Shown: positions 11,447 to 22,074, counted from the stretch's first letter. The stretch: 64,000 nt of DNA from Gari tellinella (GCA_922989275.2 OV277869.1:43880189-43944188), one strand, 5' to 3'. A program made the numbers and translations. The notes: generated by a model from the sequence alone, not told the origin.

Positions 11447-11862
11447 TTGAAGACAGGTGGTTGCCTAGAGCAGGCAGAAAGTAAAAATAGAATGCTCCTT
11501 AACCCATTACCCCATAGCTTGTTTCTAGTTGTGAAGACAGATGACCACTTAAAGCAGGTTGAAAGTAAAGCAGAATGTGCCTTAAGGCACATTCTGCTTT
11601 ACTTTCAGCCTGCTTTAAGATTATTTGAATATCTGCTAGAATATAGAAAATATTTCTTAGGATTTTTATTTGTACCAGTATAAATTAGAACCATTTTCTT
11701 CTGTAGAGGAACAGACTAAAGGCGTAAAAAGGGGTATTTATGGGGTAAGGGGTTACGGAACATTCTGTTTTGTATATTTTCATTTTTCTTCAAGATACCA
11801 TCTGCTAGGACATAGGAAATATTTCTCATGTTGCATTAAGCAAAGCTGTTTTTGGTGGATGC
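11447..11862 (+). mobile_element. Older T1 element split by a younger T1 at its central TTAA
   Basis: The outer copy's left arm (GAAGACAGGTGGTTGCC, GAATGCTCC) ends at 11498. Its right part resumes at 11756 (GGAACATTCTGTTTTG, CATCTGCTAGGACATAGG). The split falls at the palindrome centre, GCTCC|TTAA|GGAAC, which is itself a TTAA target. Confidence 0.65.
11499..11755 (+). mobile_element. Younger T1 MITE nested in a T1
   Basis: Starts TTAACCCATTACCCCATAGC and ends TATGGGGTAAGGGGTTAC, the last base of the target having mutated. Core A is at 11549-11618 with centre GTGCCTTAAGGCAC. All T1 right-half landmarks are present. Confidence 0.85.
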
Positions 11863-12083
11863 TTAACCCATTACCCCAGAGCTTGTTTTCAATATTTAAG
11901 ACAGATGGTTGCATGATTAAAGCAGACTGAAATTAAAGCAGATTGCACCTTAAGCTACCACCTGCTGGGACATAGGAAATATTTCTTGTGTTGCATATTT
12001 ATGACTGTATAAACCGTTTTCTTCAGTATAACAGAAATAAATTTAAAGGTGTAAAAAGGTATGTCTATGGGACAATGGGTTAA
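11863..12083 (+). mobile_element. T1 MITE lacking one palindrome arm
   Basis: TTAACCCATTACCCCAGAGC and GACAATGGGTTAA bound the element. The left core arm (TTAAAGCAGACTGAAATTAA) ends at GCACC and joins directly to TTAAGCTACCACCTGC, so the right arm has been deleted and the hairpin destroyed. Confidence 0.75.
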
Positions 12084-12828
12084 AATAGGCTTAAGGTAAT
12101 GCAGAAAGCTCCTTGAGAAGCTATCTATTTGCTTTTTGTTAACTCTGCTTTTAGAAATCACCTGTCAAAAAAACAGGATTCAGATGCATCAAAGGGTATG
12201 TTTATAGGGTAATAGAATTATCATAATGAAGCAATCCTTTTAGGAGAGTAAAATTAAAAGACTATAGCTAAAAAAATTCTAGCATATTGCTATGATTTAA
12301 TCCCGATCTAGTCCAAGTACTCTCATCTATTCTAATACTCATAGAAGGTATTAGTTATGAATAACTTTGAGAAAATTAGGTTAATTTTGTTTTGCTCAAT
12401 TATGAATGATGAAAAAGGCGTGTGCTGCACTCATGTTACCATTGAAAAGAAAACTTAAGTTGACGAGAAAGTGAGATCTTGTGAAATGTCAACATTTAAT
12501 TGCAGCTCAACGTATATTGATTCTGGAATCTGAAATGTACATACAATTCATCAATTTTAACATTCTACATATTTCTTTTGTTTGAGTTGGGTTGTAAGGC
12601 ACCAGGACACATGAAATGGTCATATAGGGCTCATCTACCTGTTTGTCTAATATTTAACATGCTTGAGACTAAATCTATAATTTTTCGCTACAAATGTCTA
12701 CTGCATGTATCCTTTCCAGTAGATTTTAGAGAAGTGGATTGTGTTAAATCCTGCTATACATCCTCCACTTACAGAAACTTGCTAATAGTGTTATAAACAA
12801 GCAGATACTTTTGGATCTTTTCACTTTT
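12084..12828. other. Non-coding interval with one hairpin remnant
   Basis: Around 12090-12170 there is a decayed core A-like hairpin (AATGCAGAAAGCTCCTTGAG, ATCACCTGTC). The rest has no recognisable gene. A 72-codon ORF at 12578-12796 has no motif. Confidence 0.4.
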
Positions 12829-13648
12829 TATGCCCCCTAGACGATCCTTTAGCAGGCATACTGTTCTTCCCCTGTCCATCTGTCCATTAATTTCTTGCTC
12901 CACCAGTTTCTTGACTTCATTCATTTGTATGTCCATCCCTCATGGGCCCATCACACCATAACGTTCTGGCCAGCGTTCTCTGACGCTTGAGGAAACGTTG
13001 GCAGTCGCCCAAGGTCGCTGGGATAGCGCCAGAAGAGCGTTGTGTGAACGCTGGTAAATGTCGGTGATCGTCGGAGAAGCTGGTCCGAAAACAAAGTTTT
13101 GAACATGCACAAAAGTTTTCTCTGAGACCTCTGTTCTTCTAACCTTTAATATTAACGTTGGAGATCGTTTAAGAACGTTCGTTGAACGTTTTACTAATGT
13201 TTACAGAGCGTTGCATGCGTTCGGCTATCGTTAGTCAGTCGTTACTCTAGCGTTACTTGGTTGTTACTAATCGTTTCTTTGCAGTGAACGACTCACTGGC
13301 GACCTGTCAACGACTGCTGAACGGTCCCCTAGCGTTTGCAGCGTGTGACTAAGGTCAAACGAACGTCATTTGACGTCCGTTAAGTGTTATTTGAACATTT
13401 TCCGAACGTCCATGTATATGGGTAAATAAACTAAAGTTTTGTATGCAAGGTTCATTTGTTTTTGGACTACCGTAGAGAACACCTTCTATGGAGGGTCCAG
13501 AAAGACTAAGGAGGCTATATGTGCTTGCTATATAGCCCAGCATGAAGTAGATGTACTGGACTTGAACATAGCTGAACACATTGAGGGACCTCCCCTGCAG
13601 AGAAAAAGACCCCGACGAAGACGACAGTGCTTGAATAAATCATGGATA

Positions 13649-13896
13649 TTAACTCATTACCCCATAGCTTGTTTTAAGTATTAAACAGATGATCACTTAA
13701 AGTAGGTTGAAAGTGAAGCAGAATGTGCCTATGGGCACATTCTGCTTTACTTTCAACCTGCTTTAAGCTATCATCTGCTAGGAATTAGAAAATAGTTCTT
13801 ATAATACTTATTTATAAGTGTATAAAGTGGAACTCTATTTTTCAGAGGAGTAATAAATTAAATGTAAAAAAGCGTATTTATGGGGTAATGGGTTAA
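13649..13896 (+). mobile_element. T1 MITE inserted in the transposase ORF
   Basis: Bounded by TTAA at 13649-13652 and 13893-13896, ends TTAACTCATTACCCCATAGC and TATGGGGTAATGGGTTAA. Core A is at 13697-13766. Discounting the element plus one TTAA leaves the transposase frame open across the junction (SWI-L-RQQEFG), so the TTAA was a single target site. Confidence 0.9.
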
Positions 13897-14133
13897 GGCA
13901 GCAAGAGTTTGGTCTGTACGACCAATTCATGGTTGAATGTCGCCAGGAAGATCTCAGTATCTTCATCAACTTCATGCGCATGCCACCGGAAATTTTTAAT
14001 GAAATCCTTGGAATTGTCAGGGGCAGGGGCAGATTGACAAAACAGCACACCGTCTCCGTCCTGGTCCGTGAAGTGTGCCCGGCTATCATTGATGATTATC
14101 TGCCTGAGTTAATGACTCCTCCAAGCACTCCTG

Positions 14134-15750
14134 GGGCCCGTTTCATAAAACTTCGTACCAAAAATGTTGTCGTTTTGCAGATTATAAAAGTCTCAATTAT
14201 TAATCATTAACTCTTTGCTCCTTAGACTAAGTTTGTGGTTTGAAGTCGAGACCGTATAGCCGATATCGGGGGTAGCAGATACTGGTAGCAGACAGATTTG
14301 GGTGCATTGCTATTATGACAAATACTTAAATAACTTGTTGACTATTCATCCCCAAATGATCAAATACTATAAAAGATCCAATCAATCACCTACAATATCC
14401 ATTGGTCTGGTGTTTTAAGAGATTTTATTCAGCAACAGGTTTGACGAAAAAGTTCAAAATTTCCTTCAAATCCGATGTATCTGATAAACAACTGTCCAAT
14501 TTTGGATCGTTTTCTCAGTCTATTTACTCTATAATTCTTATTCAAAATCGCGTCTTATGAAGAAATAATTTGATCCCGGCGTGTGTTAGTTGTTTTTTGT
14601 CTTTGTTGTCTCTCTCACACGTAAATATTTCCCGAAATATCCACATTTAGTATCGCATCTATAATGTCCACCATTGTCGCGCCGCCATTTTGTTCCGAGT
14701 CAATTTCATATTCTGACAGCGCTATTTTTAACGCCGTTTCATATGTCAATATCTCCTATTTAAAAACACAGTCTTACAAAGTAGAGAAAGAAATAATACT
14801 TTGTTAAACCGACGAAAAAAAAAGACGCTTAAGAACCATCTTTTTTACTTGTAACACACGTAATACACATATGTCAAAACGCGAATATTCGCAACGGCAT
14901 ATAGGGCTAGTTGAAATGTGCATGGAAATTCTGCTTCGCAATTTCGGCATATCTCTTTGTTTTCTTATGGGATTTTTCTTAGTGTATCGTTGGAAAAACA
15001 ATTCAAGAAGTTAACTGTCGATCTACATTCATAAAAAATGTTCATTACACGGATATTTTCGCAGAAATTTACGATTATAATACGCCAAAGTTTATACGAC
15101 ATAATTTCCCTCACCCGTTCTTTCGTAATGGAGGGTTGGATTCGGAACGACTTTTCAACCCTTTTAACCGTAAATCATCACCGAAATAGCTATTTTCGGG
15201 GTAAGAAATGAATTATTATTCGAGTTCTAATAGTATTCTTTATATTTAATTGCTTTTTGGTAGCTCATTTCTCCAAATTCATTCCCGATCGGCGTTGAAC
15301 CATTTACCACAATTGTCTACTCACAAATATTGTAACATGCAGTTTTGAAACGTGATTTACATGTTTATAAAGCAAATTTCGGAAATCTATTTTCAGATTT
15401 GAATATTATTAAGTATAATTTAAATGGATATTAAACAAAAAGGCTGTCAATCACTTTTTTGATAACTAAATAAACACTTAAAAGTAGCATGTTAACATCA
15501 CGCCTAGACCACACGCACAGGCGTGACCCGACTGCAAAGCCTATATTTTTATCACGCCTATTGGCGGGATCGGACTGCAAAGAGTTATTCTATCTAATCC
15601 TATCTTGTGACATCATTTTGGAATCATCTTGAAAAGACATTTCAAAGAGATGTCGCAAGACAGGATTAGATAGAGAAAACAGAATGTAAATGTTTTTTAA
15701 AGTTTAGACTTACGACAGTTTTTGTCGTACGAAGTTTTATGAAACGGCCA
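14134..15750 (+). mobile_element. X8 element inserted in the transposase ORF
   Basis: Termini GGGCCCGTTTCATAAAACTT and AAGTTTTATGAAACGGCC face each other, flanked by CCTG on both sides (14130-14133, 15751-15754). The internal hairpin near 15595-15690 (CCTATCTTGTGACATC, GAGATGTCGCAAGACAGG) matches the X8 MITEs at 36573 and 61470. A 1.4-kb TTAA element sits in its left arm. Confidence 0.8.
14207..15588. mobile_element. TTAA element of 1.38 kb nested in X8
   Basis: The left end is TTAACTCTTTGCTCCTTAG. The right end is GGACTGCAAAGAGTTAT, the last TTAA base having mutated. Ends resemble T3, but the interior is longer and lacks core B. A strong coding ORF is absent. At 14688 on the minus strand an ATG lies in the context AACAAAATGGCGGCGC, typical of animal gene starts, but the frame closes after nine codons. 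Confidence 0.7.
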
Positions 15751-15969
15751 CCTGAAGCCTGGCGTGAGATTGCCAACCAGTTCAGGACAATGTGGAACGT
15801 CCCTCATTGTATTACTTAAACCCCCCCAACAGTGACGTATGTTTAGAGATGTTTTACCCTAGATCTACATAGATCTACATTACAATGAAAGTATATGATG
15901 GTTGAAATGAAATTGGAAATAAGATAATTATAGAATCCTTAATATGTTTTTGCAAAAATAAACAGATTT

Positions 15970-16064
15970 AGGTTGATGCGAGATTCGAACCAACGCCAGA
16001 TAAAATTTCCCCGATCATATACCGGTACTTGCTTATGGCCCTACGACCTATCCATTACGCCAAG
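15970..16064 (-). repeat. tRNA-like sequence (SINE head or tRNA pseudogene)
   Basis: On the minus strand, TGGCGTAATGGATAGG fits an A box and GGTTCGAATCTC a B box, about 55 bp apart. The A-box region resembles arginine tRNAs. The anticodon region is too long and mispaired for a working tRNA. No clear SINE body or poly(A) tail follows. Confidence 0.5.
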
Positions 16065-16221
16065 TTTTCTGATAACTAATTTGCTAATTCTTTATGCTAT
16101 AACTAATCATTTTCTTTCAAATAATGAGACGAAGATATCTGTAATGCTGATCTTCCTTAAAAATGGCCTCGGCGACCCTGTGACAGACCTAGTTGTTTGA
16201 CTATAAGTATGTAAATTCCAT

Positions 16222-17365
16222 TACAGTAAAACTCGGTTATAACGAATTCCAAGGGACTTGAGGATTTACTTCGCTCTAAACATTATTCGCTATATTGATA
16301 GTACGAAATTCGTTATAAGTTATCATCCTGGTTTGCGACTGAACTTTATATTCAGTGCCATTTTGAAATACGTCGCCATAATACATGTACGCGGTCACAT
16401 TCTATATTCATACACTGGTTATTATTTACCTTGACTACCATTTAATCTTGGAATGCAATTCACGATCTATGTCACATCTTCAAGCGAAAAAATGGAAAAG
16501 AAAAATATGCAGCGATAACGCTATTTGTTAGCGCATATGCCGTGTATTCTCTTAAACTTCCATGATACCAAACACGTAAATACACTAGTGTACAGTTTGA
16601 TTAACACGCAAGCCGTCATATGCTCATTTTACTTGAGTTGTTTTAAATATCAAGGATTTAATATTCCGTGATAATATTACCGACCTCTAATTTTTAAATC
16701 ATTGAGATTCCGTTTAGTTAAATCTTCTGCTTCACCGGCTGAGAGTTATCATGTTTTTTATTTATTCTTTTAAACATCCAATCAAACAAGTCGAAATAAT
16801 CAGACCCGGTTATGTAAATGACACGACAATAGGATTACTTCATCTTTTTCGTCTACACGTAGGAAATGGACAAGATATGGGGCCAGTTACTTACGCATAT
16901 CTATAATTCGACACGGACAAAAATAAACGTTTACACGAGAACTGCATAGTGACAACACGTACAGTGAAGCGCACATTATGCTTCCAGGACTAATGGAGTT
17001 AACAAAGCATTTAGATTATACGGTAATTATACCGTATCGTAATTACGGATCAATTCACAAGTCATCCAGATCTTATTGTGTGTTTTAACACCTATGCGTC
17101 ACGGTGTTTATCGCGAAAATTACATAGGTGACTGAAGACTGAAGCAAGATGAGACTTCGCTTTAACGAAGGTATTTTACACTGTTTTGTGAATAAAGGTA
17201 CTTGAAAATCAGTTCGCCATAAACGAGAATTCGCTATAACCGAATTCGTACTAAACATGTTAGTCAACATAGAATTAATGCAGAGCTCGGCCGGGGAACG
17301 AAAATAAATTCGCTATAAGCCGAAATTCGCTGTATCAGAGTTCGTTATAAAAAAGTTTTACTGTA
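16222..17365. mobile_element. Non-autonomous pogo/Tigger-like element, 1.14 kb
   Basis: Inverted ends TACAGTAAAACTCGGTTATA and TATAAAAAAGTTTTACTGTA, with TA at each extreme. Subterminal TTCGCTATAA and TTATAGCGAA motifs recur near both ends. No transposase frame is present; the 61-codon minus-strand ORF at 17085-17270 mainly translates the subterminal repeat. Confidence 0.75.
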
Positions 17366-17645
17366 TTGTTAAAGTCAGGGGGGTCATATGGTCCATAACT
17401 TCTCGGAAGTGCTCTTTCTCATGGTGTTCTTCTTCGTCAGAAGACATTGCTAGTGAAAGAGGCTTCTTCTTACCTGCAGCGCTAGTAGCAGAAGTCACCT
17501 TCCCACCCTTTTGCGTCTTGGCGGCATGATGCTGTCTGTTCAAACTCACAAGAACAACTGAATTCACAACGAAATTCCCAGCGTTTTGTACCCGTTCGAC
17601 CATAAACATCACACTCCAGCAAGACGTTATTCTGTCGTTAGTCAC
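17366..17645 (-). pseudogene. Possible Harbinger second ORF remnant
   Basis: A minus-strand frame beginning MTNDRITSCW contains HHAAKTQKGGKVTSATSAAG and an acidic SSDEEEHHEKEHF segment, then stops at the pogo-like insertion. A second frame starts MPPRRKRVGR, similar in flavour to N-termini of Harbinger DNA-binding ORFs. Location beside the right terminus and opposite orientation suit the accessory Myb/MADF-like gene. No Trp-containing SANT or MADF motif is visible, so this stays weak. Confidence 0.3.
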
Positions 17646-18118
17646 ACGTTAGTCACACTCTAGTCGAACACTCAACACGCTAACGTTGGCAAATTGTTCG
17701 TCGCGCGCCAGTGGCACGTTAGTACACGCTAATGGTTTTCGGGTATCTTACTCGGTCGCTGTTACTCGCTTCTTATGCGTTAGAAACACGCTAGTCATGC
17801 GTTAGGCACACGTTAATCAAACGCCAGAAGTTTCATCTTCATTCTAGAACGCTCGAAAATTGAACGATTGAAATGCTCAGAGAACGTACGTTAGCCAGAA
17901 CGTTATGGTGTGATGGGACCATCACAGTTCATACTTTGTCCGGCCAAAATCTCATACTGTTTTCAAGCTACAACCTTATAACTTGGCAGAGTGCTCGCAC
18001 ATATACCATACCCTAAATGTGTATGTGAACAGATTTTGATCTACTTTATTTTTATGCCCCCAGAATCTACGATTCGGGGGCATATAGTTTTTGTCATGTC
18101 TGTTGGTTCGTCCGCACA

Positions 18119-18274
18119 ACCGAAATGGGTTAGAGGGCCTTTTCTGGCCAGAAAATGGTAAACATAACAAAAGAAGACAATAGAGTTCATTCCGTAACAA
18201 TAGAATAAGGGGCCGTGGCCCGTTATTCAAACAAAAGAAAATAACAAAAGAAAAGGCCCTCTAACCCATTTCGG
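18119..18274. repeat. Inverted repeat nested in the 5' region of copy A
   Basis: CCGAAATGGGTTAGAGGGCC faces GGCCCTCTAACCCATTTCGG across about 110 bp with CATAACAAAAGAAGACAATAG inside. The same unit is at 41253-41408 in copy B, so it was part of the element before the two copies separated. Confidence 0.75.
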
Positions 18275-18689
18275 TGGCACGTCCGTCTGTCTGTCCGTCC
18301 GGGCTTACAGGAGCTACCTTATGGGGTCCTTTTCGGTCATTAACATGGCCAGTTAGTGATTGTGGGGTTGAAAGAGAGTATTGTGGGGTTCAAAATCACG
18401 CATGTGGGGTTAGTTTTAGGGTTAGGGTTTATATAGCAAAAAAACCCACAACAACCGTCTCCTAAGAACGTCCGTCCATCCGTCCGTCTGTTCGTCCGAG
18501 CGCACGAAAGGTCCTTTGTTGGGTAGGGAGAACAATAGATTCCATTCATTCCATGATTGCCCTATTGTTATTGTTGGGTATTTTAGTGTACTGTTGGGTA
18601 CTTTTAAACAAAAAATATACCCAACAAATGTCCAACTGTGAGAACATCCGTCTGTCCGTCCGTCTGTCTGTGCCAAAAACCTTAACCTT

Positions 18690-20570
18690 GGCTATAACTC
18701 TTGCATTTTTGTACCTGGACCTTTTATACTTGGCATGTGTCTTCCCTGTATCAAGACCTTTCCATCCATACAAACCTTTTTGACCTTGTGACCTTGACCT
18801 TGACATTTGACCTACTTTTGTAAAAATCTTTAAATGGCTATAACATTTGCACCAGTAGGCCCAGGGCTTCATATTTTGTATGTATATTTCTTTTGTCAAG
18901 ACCTTTCCAACCATACCAACATCTTGAACCATGTGACCTTGACCTTGACCTTTGACCTATTTTATCAAACTTTAACCAAAAACCTTAACCTTGGCTGTAA
19001 CTTTTGCATTTTTAAACCTGGGCCTTTTATACTTGTCATGTGTATTCCTCATGGCAAGACCTTTCCAACCATATAAAACTTTTTGACCTTGTGACCTTGA
19101 CCTTGACATTTGACCTACTTTTGTAAAAATCTTTAAATGGCTATAACATTTGCACCAGTAGGCCCAGGGCTTTCATATTTTGTATGTATATTTCTTTTGT
19201 CAAGACCTTTCCAACCATACCAACATCTTTGACCATGTGACCTTGACCTTTGACCTATTTAATCAAACTTTAACCAAAAACCTTAAACTTGGCTATAACT
19301 TTTGCATTTTTAAACCTGGGCCTTTTATACTTGGCATGTGTATTCTTTCCAACCATATAAAACTTTTTGACCTTGTGACCTTGACCTTGAATTTTGACCT
19401 ACTTTTGTAAAAATCTTTAAATGGCTATAACAGTTGCACCAGTAGGCCCAGAGCTTTCATATTTTGTATGTATATTTCTTGTGTCAAGACCTTTCCAACC
19501 ATACCAACATCTTTGAACATGCGACCTTGACCTTGAACTTTGACCTATTTAATCAAACTTTAACCAAAAACCTTAACCTTGGCTATAACTTTTGCATTTT
19601 TGCACCTGGGCATTTTATATTTGGCATGTGTAATCCTCATGGCAAGACCTTTCCAACCATACAAAACTTTTTGACCTTGACCTTGACATTTGACCTTCTT
19701 TTGTAAAAATCTTTAATTTGCTATAACATTTGCACCAGTTAGCATAGGGCTTTAATATTTTGTATATATATGTTTTGTGTCAAGACCTTTCCTACCATAC
19801 CAATATCTTTGACCATGTGCCCTTGACCTTCACCTTTGACCTATTTAATCAAACTTTAACCAAAAACATTAACATTGGCTATAACTTTTGCATTTTTGAA
19901 CCTGGGCCTTTTATACTTGACATGTGTATTCTTCATGGCAAGACCTTTCCAACCATACAAAACTTTTTGACCTTGTGACCTTGACATTTGACCTACTTTT
20001 GTAAAAATCTTTAAATGGCTATAACATTTGCACCAGTTGGCCCAGGGCTTTTATATTTTGTATGTATATTTCTTGTGTCAAGACCTTTCCAACCATACCA
20101 ACATCTTTGACCATGTGACCTTGACCTCGATCTTTGACCTATTTAATCAAACTTTAACCAAAAACCTTAACCTTGGATATAACTTTTGCATTTTTGCACC
20201 TTGGCCTTTTATACTTGACATGTGTTTTCCCTTTCTAACCATACAAAACTTTTTGACCTTGTGACCTTGACATTTGACTTACTTTTGTTGAAATCTTTAA
20301 ATGGCTATAACATTTGCACCAGTAGGCCTATGGCTTTCATATTTTGTTTATATATTTCTTGTGTCAAGACCTTTCCAACCATACCTACGTTTTTGCCCTT
20401 GTGACCTTGACCTTTGACCTTTATTTGTATAAATCTTTATACGCCTATAACATTTGAACCAGTAGGCCTAGAGCTTCCATACTTTATATGTTTCTTGTGT
20501 TAAGACTTCTCCAACCATGCCAATGTTTCATTTACCCTACGACCATGACTTTTGACCTACTTTTGCAAAT
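18690..20570 (+). repeat. Tandem array, dimeric unit about 295 bp, rich in TGACCTTGA
   Basis: The landmark CTTTAAATGG recurs at 18828, 19131, 19415, 19711 (CTTTAATTTG), 20009 and 20295, spacing 284-303 bp. Each unit holds two related halves, both containing CAAGACCTTTCCAACCATA and GTGACCTTGACCTT. Short ORFs of 70-80 codons starting MYVYF or similar are translations of the unit, not genes. Spaced copies of TGACCT are the complement of the nuclear-receptor half-site AGGTCA. Confidence 0.9.
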
Positions 20571-20970
20571 AAGCATTACATTACAGAACATGATGCTGGC
20601 TGGGGGCATTTGTGTTTCACAAACACATTGCTTTTCATCTGATCATCACCAAACTTTCTGAAAATGTTTGTTGACATAAAATGGAGACCAATTTGGATAA
20701 TCAGCGGCACCAATTTATGCTAGGCCCTTTGGAGTAATGGCCCTTGAAGTCCTCAAAATGGCGCTCCACTACAGTTTCAGCTCTCTAACTTTTACGTTTG
20801 ATAGTCTGGATTCCCCTCCCTGTATCATCGGGGGCATTCCTGTAACTGGGACACGCTCTTGTTTTTTTACAAAATTACAGCCAAGTGAACTTAGTCATTT
20901 TTTGGCAGCGGGGGCATCATATTTGTCCTACAGACAAAGCCATTCCTCTAGTTTTATTCTTACTTTATAT

Positions 20971-21325
20971 AACCCTTTATACCCATAGAATTTTCAGTTT
21001 TGAAGACATGTAATTCTTTAAAAAAGGTTGAATTAAGTTTAGCAGAATGCAATTTAAGACATATTGTGCCTTACTTTCAGGCTTACCCATTACCCCATAG
21101 TCTGTTTCTAGAAACGAAAATAGGTGACCACTTTAAGCAGGTTGAAAGCAAGTCAGAATGCACCTTATGGTGCATTCTGCTTTACTTTCAGCCTGCTGTA
21201 AGTTATCTTCTTCTAAAATATAGAAAATATTTCTTACGATATATATTCATGATTGTATAAATTGGATAGTAACGTAGAAATAATTAGAGGCATAAAAGGA
21301 CATAATTTATGGAGTAATGGGTTAA
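20971..21325 (+). mobile_element. T1 inside an older T1 remnant
   Basis: The older left half runs 20971-21082 (ACCCATAGAATTTTCAG, AAAAAAGGTTGAATTAAG). The younger copy (21083-21325) starts TTACCCATTACCCCATAG and ends GGAGTAATGGGTTAA. Its core A at 21133-21201 has centre GCACCTTATGGTGC. The old element resumes with GCAACCACCTG, so the target was the TTAA at the end of a core A right arm. Confidence 0.65.
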
Positions 21326-21610
21326 GCAACCACCTGTATTACTAATAGAGTACAATGTTTCATAATAGCTAGATTCTCCTGTAGATAATGGAATCATCTT
21401 GTTATTGAGTTAGATAAACCATTGCTCTTGGTAATGGGATTTCTGTGTTTTGTAGGCTTTATGATAAATTACAAATGTATAGGTCAATATCTTTTACTTG
21501 TTGGAATATACGTGGGTTGCTAGATGTACATCGCAACATGGAAATAGTAACAGCCATTGGTAGAATGCATGACACCAGTATCATGTTACATTTATCTAAT
21601 GATAGTGACC
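21326..21610. other. No gene or repeat recognised
   Basis: AT-rich unique sequence; nothing supportable. Confidence 0.35.
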
Positions 21611-21808
21611 CAGGGTTCTAGATAAGGTGAGTATTTCAAAAACTTAAATATTTATTGCTGCATTAAACCCTATGGTGTGACTACTCATTAGAATTGTCTC
21701 TTTGGGACCATTCTAATGAGTAGTTACACCATAAGATTTGGTGCTGACATGAGCAAATAATTGCTGGAATTGTTCAGTTTACTCCCTCTTATATGGAGCC
21801 CTATATAG
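21611..21808. mobile_element. S6 palindromic MITE
   Basis: The left end is CAGGGTTCTAGATAAGGTGA and the right end CTCCCTCTTATATGGAGCCC. The central hairpin pairs ACTACTCATTAGAATTGTC with CCATTCTAATGAGTAGTTA. Termini starting CAGGG are reminiscent of hAT elements, but no exact target duplication is seen. Confidence 0.75.
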
Positions 21809-22074
21809 ATACTATTCCAGAAAAAGCAGAAACTCTAGCACAAACATGCTATTGATCATGCTTTTAAAAGAAAACAGGCATTTTCATCAATCTTTACACT
21901 TTTAAAATTCAAAATTCTGCCTTGCTGGAATGTTGTCTTGCTAAAAAATGTCTGCAATTTGAATCATTATCACACCCATAGTAAGTTACTTATCTTAATG
22001 AATCCATTGCTGTCACCTTAAGAATTAAATCAGATAAATATAATTAAGCTGACACTGTTCTCATTTCATTTCAG

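Larger units (their letters stand above)
13439..15822 (+). pseudogene. PIF/Harbinger transposase, N-terminal half, twice interrupted
   Basis: Three in-order fragments survive. The first (13439-13652) carries AEHIEGPPLQRKRPRRRRQ and ends at the target of a T1 MITE. The second (13897-14133) continues in frame once that MITE and one TTAA are discounted. It holds FINFMRMPPEIFNEIL, the conserved 'F-x-N-F-x-R-M' region of HARBI1-like transposases, and ends LPELMTPPSTP. The third (15751-15822) resumes EAWREIANQFRTMWNVPHCI, the segment that precedes the first catalytic Asp in this family, then hits a stop. The DDE catalytic part is missing. Such transposases cut and paste elements with 3-bp targets in the nucleus; this copy cannot work. 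Confidence 0.85.
12947..17919 (+). mobile_element. PIF/Harbinger-type DNA transposon, broken
   Basis: Inverted termini are CCCATCACACCATAACGTTC at the left and GAACGTTATGGTGTGATGGG at the right. Both subterminal zones (12960-13370 and 17640-17890) are packed with AACG/CGTT motifs. Inside are the N-terminal half of a Harbinger transposase and, near the right end on the minus strand, a possible second ORF. Four later insertions occupy 13649-13896, 14134-15750, 15970-16064 and 16222-17365. No clean 3-bp duplication of the TWA type is visible at the ends. Confidence 0.75.
18053..20862 (+). mobile_element. Helentron-like (pearl-type) element, copy A, 2.8 kb
   Basis: The 5' end is TATGCCCCCAGAATCTACG forming a hairpin with CGATTCGGGGGCATA. 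TCCG/TCTG microsatellite tracts follow, then a tandem core array (18690-20570), a unique tail (GATGCTGGCTGGGGGCAT) and the 3' end GGGACACGCTCTTGT. It is inserted in a T-run (CTTTATTTTT before, TTTTTTAC after). Copy B at 41167 matches it closely. Compared with B it has about 350 extra bp at 18290-18640, including CCCACAACAACCG and a TTTAGGGTTAGGGTTT stretch. There is no replicase or helicase coding, so it would need an autonomous partner. Confidence 0.7.
12829..20960 (+). mobile_element. Old Helentron-like element hosting a nest of insertions
   Basis: The outer pieces are 12829-12946 (TATGCCCCCTAGACGATCC with TCTGTCCAT-type repeats), 17920-18052 (CAGTTCATACTTTGTCCGGC, ATATGTGAACAG-like text) and 20863-20960 (CAGCCAAGTGAACTTAG, GCAGCGGGGGCATCATATT). 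Read together they make one TATGCCCCC-type element. Two large insertions interrupt it, at 12947-17919 and 18053-20862. Joining these pieces is inference from family layout. Confidence 0.5.

Noticed and set aside
18405..18435. Telomere-like TTTAGGGTTAGGGTTT
   Set aside because: Only two units inside a transposable element; not an interstitial telomere.
18546..18932. 128-codon minus-strand ORF
   Set aside because: Spans the microsatellite and first array unit of the Helentron-like element; rich in Arg/Thr from TCCG repeats.
18834..20404. Series of 70-80-codon plus-strand ORFs (MYVYFFCQDLSNHTNIF type), repeated at 41650-42638
   Set aside because: They are successive translations of one tandem DNA unit, with no domain, and stops fall at unit boundaries.
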